DNA from: an uncultured Clostridia bacterium
Lineage (GTDB): Bacteria; Bacillota; Clostridia; Oscillospirales; Butyricicoccaceae
Assembly: GCA_944375715.1 (NCBI GenBank)
Contig: CALWAP010000001.1
Coordinates: 1 to 64,000, forward strand
Reading direction: 5' to 3'
DNA: 64,000 nt
Positions within the stretch are counted from its first letter, which is position 1. The number at the start of each line of letters is the position of its first letter. Shown in pieces: positions 60,017 to 64,000 of this stretch. The notes below the pieces were generated by a model. It had not been told where the DNA came from and did not search any database. It saw nothing but the letters and a program-made list of their open reading frames with translations. The translations under genes were made by a program, and so were the position numbers.

Positions 60017-60045
60017 ATTTAACAATAAATACCGCCTTTTGTCAA
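60017..60045 (-). promoter_or_regulatory. Sigma-A promoter of the SCIFF operon
   Basis: Minus-strand TTGACA (perfect) and TTAAAT are 17 bp apart, 50 nt before the scfA start and just after the transporter stop. Confidence 0.6.
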
Positions 60046-60052
60046 TAGCGCG

Positions 60053-61291
60053 TTAAAAGAGGGATACGGCTATCCTGGCCGCCAGCACAATAAAAAACAG
60101 GGCGAAGGGATATGTTGCGGCATAAGCGCCCGTTACCTCCTCGGTGCCGCTGGTGGCGATAAGGGCACCCAGGGCCGGCGTGCTGGTCATGCCGCCCGTT
60201 ATGGAGCCCAGGTTATTAAATATGCTCATCTTGAACACATGCCTGCCCAGGATATATCCGACTATCATCGGCACCAGGGTTATAATGGCTCCGTAAATAA
60301 AATAGGACACTTTTACATGGGAAATGAAGTTTACTCCGCCGGGAACTCCCGCGCCTATGAGGAAGAAACAAAGACCCAGCTCCCTGAAGAAGTTAAGGGA
60401 ACTTTTGCTTATGCGGCAGTCGATGGGACCTATATGCCCGAAATGCCCTATTATAAGCCCGGCAATAAGGGTACCGCCCGATGAACCCAGAGAGAAATTG
60501 ATTCCCGGGATATTTATGCTTCCGATGAGGTTGCCCAAAACTATCGTAAGAGCAAAGGGGAAAAAGCCGTGGGGGTCCATCGCATGAAGCGTCCTCGTTG
60601 TATACTTGACCTCAACAGCATTGGCTGCGACAAAGGTCTCCCTTTCCTTTGCGATATCGATTTTAAGTATCCTCGGCATCAGCTGAACGAAAAGCACGAC
60701 GCCCAATACGCCAAACAAATAGCTTATGCCGTAGCCTGCCGTGACCTTGTCGGCATTCTGCGCCACCTCCTTGGCAGCGGAAAAACCCGGTGTGCTGGTA
60801 AGAGCGCCTGTCATTATGCCAACAGCCAGATCGACGTCCATGTTGGGGTCATTGCTGAATGCGGCTACCAAAAGGGAAACAGCCGTGCCGATAGCGATTA
60901 TGATTATCCCCATAAGTATGTACCCGAGGCTTTTTTTGCTGAAGGTCCTGAAGAACTTGGGCCCGGCAATAAGCCCGACGGCCGTTACAAACATGGCCGT
61001 GCCCAAGTTGGACACCAGGGAATAAAGACTCTTTGTGGAAGAAAGTACAGCCCCACTGTCAAGGGTAAGACTCGAGTCCAGATAAAGGACAATATTTTTG
61101 CCGCCTACTGTTATATAGGGCACATAGCTGGCCAAAATACCGAACAGAAGAGCCACCAGAAGCACTCCGGCCGTACCAAGGGATATACCCTTGATCTCAA
61201 ACCCTCCGACAAAATAACCCAGCATGGCTATTATGAAAATAATGCTGACCGTTGAAAGGAATGCCGATGTTACCACACCAAAATATTCCAT
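60053..61291 (-). CDS. AspT/YidE-type antiporter-like membrane protein
   Basis: Membrane protein of 412 aa with about ten hydrophobic helices. It shows the AspT/YidE/YbjL duplication pattern: GIMTGALTSTPGFSAAKE in the first half and GSITGGMTSTPALGALI in the second. The central RCK/TrkA_C domains found in many family members are missing; the halves are joined by a short hydrophilic stretch (LKIDIAKERETFVAANAVEV). An amino or dicarboxylic acid substrate is likely but not shown. Confidence 0.8.
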   Translation of the reverse strand: MEYFGVVTSAFLSTVSIIFIIAMLGYFVGGFEIKGISLGTAGVLLVALLFGILASYVPYITVGGKNIVLYLDSSLTLDSGAVLSSTKSLYSLVSNLGTAMFVTAVGLIAGPKFFRTFSKKSLGYILMGIIIIAIGTAVSLLVAAFSNDPNMDVDLAVGIMTGALTSTPGFSAAKEVAQNADKVTAGYGISYLFGVLGVVLFVQLMPRILKIDIAKERETFVAANAVEVKYTTRTLHAMDPHGFFPFALTIVLGNLIGSINIPGINFSLGSSGGTLIAGLIIGHFGHIGPIDCRISKSSLNFFRELGLCFFLIGAGVPGGVNFISHVKVSYFIYGAIITLVPMIVGYILGRHVFKMSIFNNLGSITGGMTSTPALGALIATSGTEEVTGAYAATYPFALFFIVLAARIAVSLF

Positions 61292-61364
61292 AGCTCCATC
61301 TCCTCGCTTTTTTCTTTATGCGCCCCAAGTTTGCATTGTTTTTAACATAAACAACATATTACAT

Positions 61365-61392
61365 AAAATGCCGACCTAAAAACCGGCATTTT
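61365..61392. terminator. Hairpin with A/T flanks
   Basis: AAAATGCCG and CGGCATTTT pair around a 10-nt loop. On the minus strand it could end the transcript of the radical SAM gene 300 bp upstream; it stands before the transporter. Confidence 0.6.
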
Positions 61393-61574
61393 ACCTTTCG
61401 CAGCACTTTATTTGCACATAAAGACATATTATTATCCATTATATTATTTATATCAGTTAACGGTCAATAGTATTTTGTCTGATTTGTAAAAAAAATTGGT
61501 GCTTTTTTATTTTTTCGCCCTGATGTTAATACTATTTGTAAAGAGAGCTTTTGCACACCCTTTCCCCAAAAGCC

Positions 61575-61604
61575 TGTGGATAACTCTGTGGATAGTGTGG
61601 ATAA
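61575..61604 (+). other. Cluster of three DnaA boxes (possible origin element)
   Basis: TGTGGATAA at 61575-61583 and at 61596-61604 are perfect DnaA boxes, and TGTGGATAG at 61587-61595 differs in one base; all face the same way, with 3-bp and 0-bp gaps. Two more TGTGG pentamers follow at 61613 and 61630. Confidence 0.7.
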
Positions 61605-61693
61605 ACCTAATCTGTGGCCCTGTTCATACTGTGGCATACCTTTTCAAAGGGTGTGAATTTCCATTTTATTGTAAATGAATTATTAACGGAAAG

Positions 61694-62587
61694 TTATTCC
61701 CCCTTTACACCATCTTGCCCAAACGGGGGGATATATTGGCTTGATGACGAAGACATATCCTGGAAATACCCCTCAAAACCCAGCTCGACGGCTTTTGCCG
61801 CCGCCTTTTTGTACTCAAAGGTTGTTATCCGCCTGTTTATTTCGGGAAAGGCGGCGCATGACGGCATTGGGGTATATTGGCTCATAAGGCTTAAAAGAAA
61901 GCCTTTCGTGCCGAAATTGCGTGCTATGTCGGTCAGTATTTCCACAGAGTCCTTATATCCTCCCGGCAACACCAGGTGCCGGATGATGACTCCCTTCAAA
62001 AGCCCGCCTTTTGAATCATATACCGCTTCGGGCTGTTGCCTGAGCATTTCGCTTAGGCTCTCCATGGCCCTGTCATAATAATCGGCGCAGGCGGAATATC
62101 TTTCTGAAAGCTCTTTTGACTTATATTTGAAATCAGGAAGGTATATGTCGATATGTCCTTCGGCCATTTTAAGGGTTCTGGGGTTTTCATAACCGCCGCT
62201 GTTAAAGACAACAGGCAAACCCAGGTCCCCCGCCATATCCAGCGCCGACAGCACCTGGGGCATAAAATGGCCAGGCGTCACCAGATCTATATTCCGGCAG
62301 CCCATATCCTTAAGCTCTTTGAATATTGAAGCCAACTCCCACTCGCTGACCTTTTTCCCCAGCTTTCCACGGCTGACACCGTAGTTCTGACAATATACGC
62401 ATTTTAAAGGGCAGCCCGAAAAAAACACTGTTCCCGAGCCTTCTTCCATGCCTATGCATGGTTCTTCCCACATATGGCGTCCGTAGTAGGCGATCCTTAC
62501 CTCTCGCCCTTCGCCGCATATGCCCGTTTTAACCGTCCTGTCGGCCCCGCAATTTCTTGGGCACAGGCCGCAGTTTGTCATTTCCAT
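61694..62587 (-). CDS. PflA-like radical SAM protein
   Basis: Radical SAM protein of 297 aa related to PflX-type (COG1313) pyruvate formate-lyase activase-like proteins. Cys59-x3-Cys63-x2-Cys66 in FFSGCPLKCVYCQNYG binds the 4Fe-4S cluster. Four N-terminal Cys (CGLCPRNCG, GICGEG) may hold another metal. VVFNSGGYENPRT and IYLPDFKYKS are typical of the family. GGAGGAAG precedes the ATG. No glycyl radical enzyme is adjacent, so the partner is unknown. Confidence 0.87.
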   Translation of the reverse strand: MEMTNCGLCPRNCGADRTVKTGICGEGREVRIAYYGRHMWEEPCIGMEEGSGTVFFSGCPLKCVYCQNYGVSRGKLGKKVSEWELASIFKELKDMGCRNIDLVTPGHFMPQVLSALDMAGDLGLPVVFNSGGYENPRTLKMAEGHIDIYLPDFKYKSKELSERYSACADYYDRAMESLSEMLRQQPEAVYDSKGGLLKGVIIRHLVLPGGYKDSVEILTDIARNFGTKGFLLSLMSQYTPMPSCAAFPEINRRITTFEYKKAAAKAVELGFEGYFQDMSSSSSQYIPPFGQDGVKGE

Positions 62588-62615
62588 AACTTCCTCCTTC
62601 TCCGCTCACGTTTGC

Positions 62616-62644
62616 TTGACGCGCCTTGAAGCTGCATTTATAAT
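62616..62644 (+). promoter_or_regulatory. Sigma-A promoter of nadE
   Basis: TTGACG and a perfect TATAAT are 17 bp apart, 39 nt before the nadE start. Confidence 0.75.
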
Positions 62645-62683
62645 ATTTATTGTTCCAGATTTTTGTATAAAGGAGCCAAAAAA

Positions 62684-64000
62684 ATGAATTATGGTTTCAC
62701 CAACGTCGCGGCCGCCTGCCCCAAACTCATAGTAGCTGACTGCGACTTCAATACTGACGAAATAATCCGACTTGCGAAAAAAGCCGAAAAGGACAAGGTT
62801 TCCCTGCTGGTGTTTCCCGAACTGTGCATTACAGGGGCTACCTGCGGAGACCTTTTCCTCCAGCAGTGGCTTTTAAGCTCGGCTTTAAAGTCCCTTGAAA
62901 GGATCCTGGAGGCCTCCCACTCCATAACGGCTGCGCTGGTAGTCGGGCTGCCGCTTCAAAGCGGCTCCCTCCTTTTCAACTGCGCTGCGGTAATTTTCCA
63001 GGGGGATATCCTGGGCGTCGTTCCGAAATCGCATCTTTCGGCCAGGGACCTTAGGTGCTTCTCCCCGGCCTGCCGCGCCCCCGGCTCGATAGAGCTTTTC
63101 GGGAAAAGCATACCCTTTGAAAAGGAGCTTATTTTCTCCTGCCTCCGCGACAGCCGTTTCAGCTTTGGCGTTGAGATAGGCAGCGACAACTCGGAGGTCA
63201 TACCTGCCTCCGCTAAGCTTTCGTTAAACGGCGCTTTTATTATAGCACATCCCGACTGCACCCCCGAAAAGGCGGGGAATGCCGAAATAAGGCTCAGCTC
63301 AACTGCGGCGCAAAGCGCAAGATGCGTCTGCGCCTATATAGAAGCCGGCTGCGCCATGGGGGAATCTACCACCGATGAGGTCTTTTCGGGCCGCTGCGCC
63401 ATATTTGAAAACGGCGGGCTGCTGGCCGAGGCCGGGGCGTTTTCCGAAAAGGAATTGCTGCCGGCCCAGATAGACCTGGATCTTCTTTCCCAAAGGCGTC
63501 TTTCCTCCGGCTTATTCGGCCAGGCGGAAAAGGCAGATGTCATAACATTTGACGCATTTGTAGAGTGCCGCGAGATAACAAGGAATATACCAAGAGACCC
63601 CTTTATGCCCTTTGACGGGGACAGTGCGGAAAGATTCTGCTTGGATATATTTGCCATGCAGGCCGCGGCTTTGAAAAAGCGTTTTGAGCATACACATTCC
63701 CAAAAGGCCGTTATCGGCATATCGGGCGGCCTTGACTCAACGCTGGCTCTTCTTGCGCTCTGCAAAGCCTTCGACATGATGGAAAAACCCAGAGCCGACA
63801 TAACGGCGGTCACAATGCCCTGCTTTGGAACGAGCCGAAGGACCAGGGACAACGCCGAAAAGCTCTGCTCGGGGCTGGGCATAACATTGAAAGAAATCAA
63901 CATCACGCAGACGGTACTGAGCCACTTCAGCGATATCGGCCAATCCCCCGAAGATCACGGCGTAGCCTTTGAAAACAGCCAGGCCCGGGAGCGCACCCAG
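62684..64000 (+). CDS. nadE: NAD+ synthetase, two-domain type with an altered glutaminase site (3' end beyond window)
   Basis: Amidates deamido-NAD+ in the last step of NAD synthesis. ATG 62684 has AAAGGAG 7-8 nt upstream; the frame is open to the window end (439 codons seen). The N-terminal nitrilase-type domain keeps Glu46 (VFPELCITGATCGDLF) and Lys115 (GVVPKSHL). Where the nucleophilic Cys is expected (VEICEDLW in relatives) this protein has VEIGSDN, with Gly166 (codon 63179-63181). The synthetase domain begins near 320 with the PP-loop ISGGLDSTLAL (347-352 SGGLDS) intact. Glutamine use is therefore doubtful, and ammonia may be the nitrogen source. Confidence 0.92.
   Translation, partial: MNYGFTNVAAACPKLIVADCDFNTDEIIRLAKKAEKDKVSLLVFPELCITGATCGDLFLQQWLLSSALKSLERILEASHSITAALVVGLPLQSGSLLFNCAAVIFQGDILGVVPKSHLSARDLRCFSPACRAPGSIELFGKSIPFEKELIFSCLRDSRFSFGVEIGSDNSEVIPASAKLSLNGAFIIAHPDCTPEKAGNAEIRLSSTAAQSARCVCAYIEAGCAMGESTTDEVFSGRCAIFENGGLLAEAGAFSEKELLPAQIDLDLLSQRRLSSGLFGQAEKADVITFDAFVECREITRNIPRDPFMPFDGDSAERFCLDIFAMQAAALKKRFEHTHSQKAVIGISGGLDSTLALLALCKAFDMMEKPRADITAVTMPCFGTSRRTRDNAEKLCSGLGITLKEINITQTVLSHFSDIGQSPEDHGVAFENSQARERTQ

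Larger units (their letters stand above)
61292..61693. other. Gene-free 400-bp stretch, AT-rich, with DnaA-box cluster
   Basis: No credible gene was found. From 61400 to 61560 the DNA is very AT-rich with A and T runs. To its right lies a tight set of DnaA boxes (61575-61604). A hairpin lies at its left end (61365-61392). It has the layout of an unwinding region beside DnaA sites, but no dnaA or dnaN gene is in view. Confidence 0.6.

Noticed and set aside
59980..60040. A tRNA-like fragment: GGTTCAAATCC (minus strand) near 59990-60005 with a GGCGG/CCGCC pair
   Set aside because: It resembles a T-arm, but only about 45 nt lie between the would-be acceptor strands and no anticodon or D arm can be formed. 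It also lies inside the scfA leader. Possible remnant, but not supportable as a tRNA.
61694..62587. A glycyl radical enzyme and activase pair around the PflA-like gene
   Set aside because: No glycyl radical enzyme gene is present on either side within the window.

Overview
The window looks like a chromosomal segment of an endospore-forming, anaerobic member of the Clostridia (Bacillota), with roughly half G+C. The evidence is a gerA-type germinant receptor operon, the WalRK two-component cluster with YycH, YycI and the YycJ-like hydrolase, a SCIFF (ranthipeptide) peptide with its radical-SAM maturase, an NfnAB-type ferredoxin:NADP oxidoreductase, ferredoxin-domain aldo/keto reductases, and strong Shine-Dalgarno sites with occasional GTG/TTG starts. 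An Oscillospirales-like lineage would fit (GC level, DUF4830-like protein), but that is inference. No rRNA or tRNA gene was seen.

Layout. 1-2.6 kb: a stand-alone GMP synthase ATP-PPase next to a full-length GuaA (minus strand). 2.8-5.5 kb: an SLH-domain surface protein and a DnaD-type replication protein. 5.5-14.1 kb (plus strand): the housekeeping run glmU-like/prs/pth/mfd, a PrsA-like foldase lipoprotein, NnrE and a GNAT enzyme. 14.1-24.2 kb (minus): nfnB-nfnA, typA, the gerAA-gerAC-gerAB operon, a sugar nucleotidyltransferase, a DUF4830-like protein and a TauE/SafE exporter. 24.4-25.8 kb (plus): DUF3343 and an aldo/keto reductase. 25.9-36.4 kb: a complete type I-E CRISPR-Cas locus, with a 23-repeat array followed by cas2, cas1, cas6e, cas5e, cas7e, cse2, cas8e and cas3, all overlapping and read on the minus strand. 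36.6-51.2 kb (minus): one nearly gapless series read as gltX-glnS-cysteine desulfurase-thiI-cinA-NUDIX-walR-walK-yycH-yycI, then murA-yycJ-rlmH. 51.5-55.8 kb: an LCP protein, a LysR regulator divergent from a second aldo/keto reductase, and an AT-rich AraC regulator. 55.9-60 kb (minus): SCIFF peptide, maturase, Orn/Lys/Arg decarboxylase-family enzyme and rsmH. 60-64 kb: an AspT-like transporter, an AT-rich gap with clustered DnaA boxes, a radical-SAM protein and a partial NAD+ synthetase running off the end.

How the genes fit together. The CRISPR locus has every part of a Cascade/Cas3 interference system plus adaptation genes. Cas2 carries a C-terminal DEDDh-exonuclease-like domain whose catalytic residues appear to be lost. 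The gltX-to-rlmH series joins tRNA charging and 4-thiouridine formation (desulfurase plus ThiI) to the essential cell-wall two-component system. Between 14 and 62.6 kb almost all genes are on the minus strand. A tight group of DnaA boxes sits near 61.6 kb, so an origin-proximal position with replication running leftward is plausible.

The points most worth a second look are: the degenerate exonuclease domain on Cas2; an invariant purine flanking every CRISPR repeat, which suggests a PAM-derived 29th base; two spacers sharing an abruptly ending 13-nt block; an in-frame stop inside the NUDIX gene just before walR; a Cys-to-Gly change at the expected glutaminase nucleophile of NAD+ synthetase; a DnaD protein fused to the N-terminal part of a helicase loader without the ATPase; a GlmU without its uridylyltransferase motif; a short SCIFF peptide gene with an extra cysteine; and the DnaA-box cluster.
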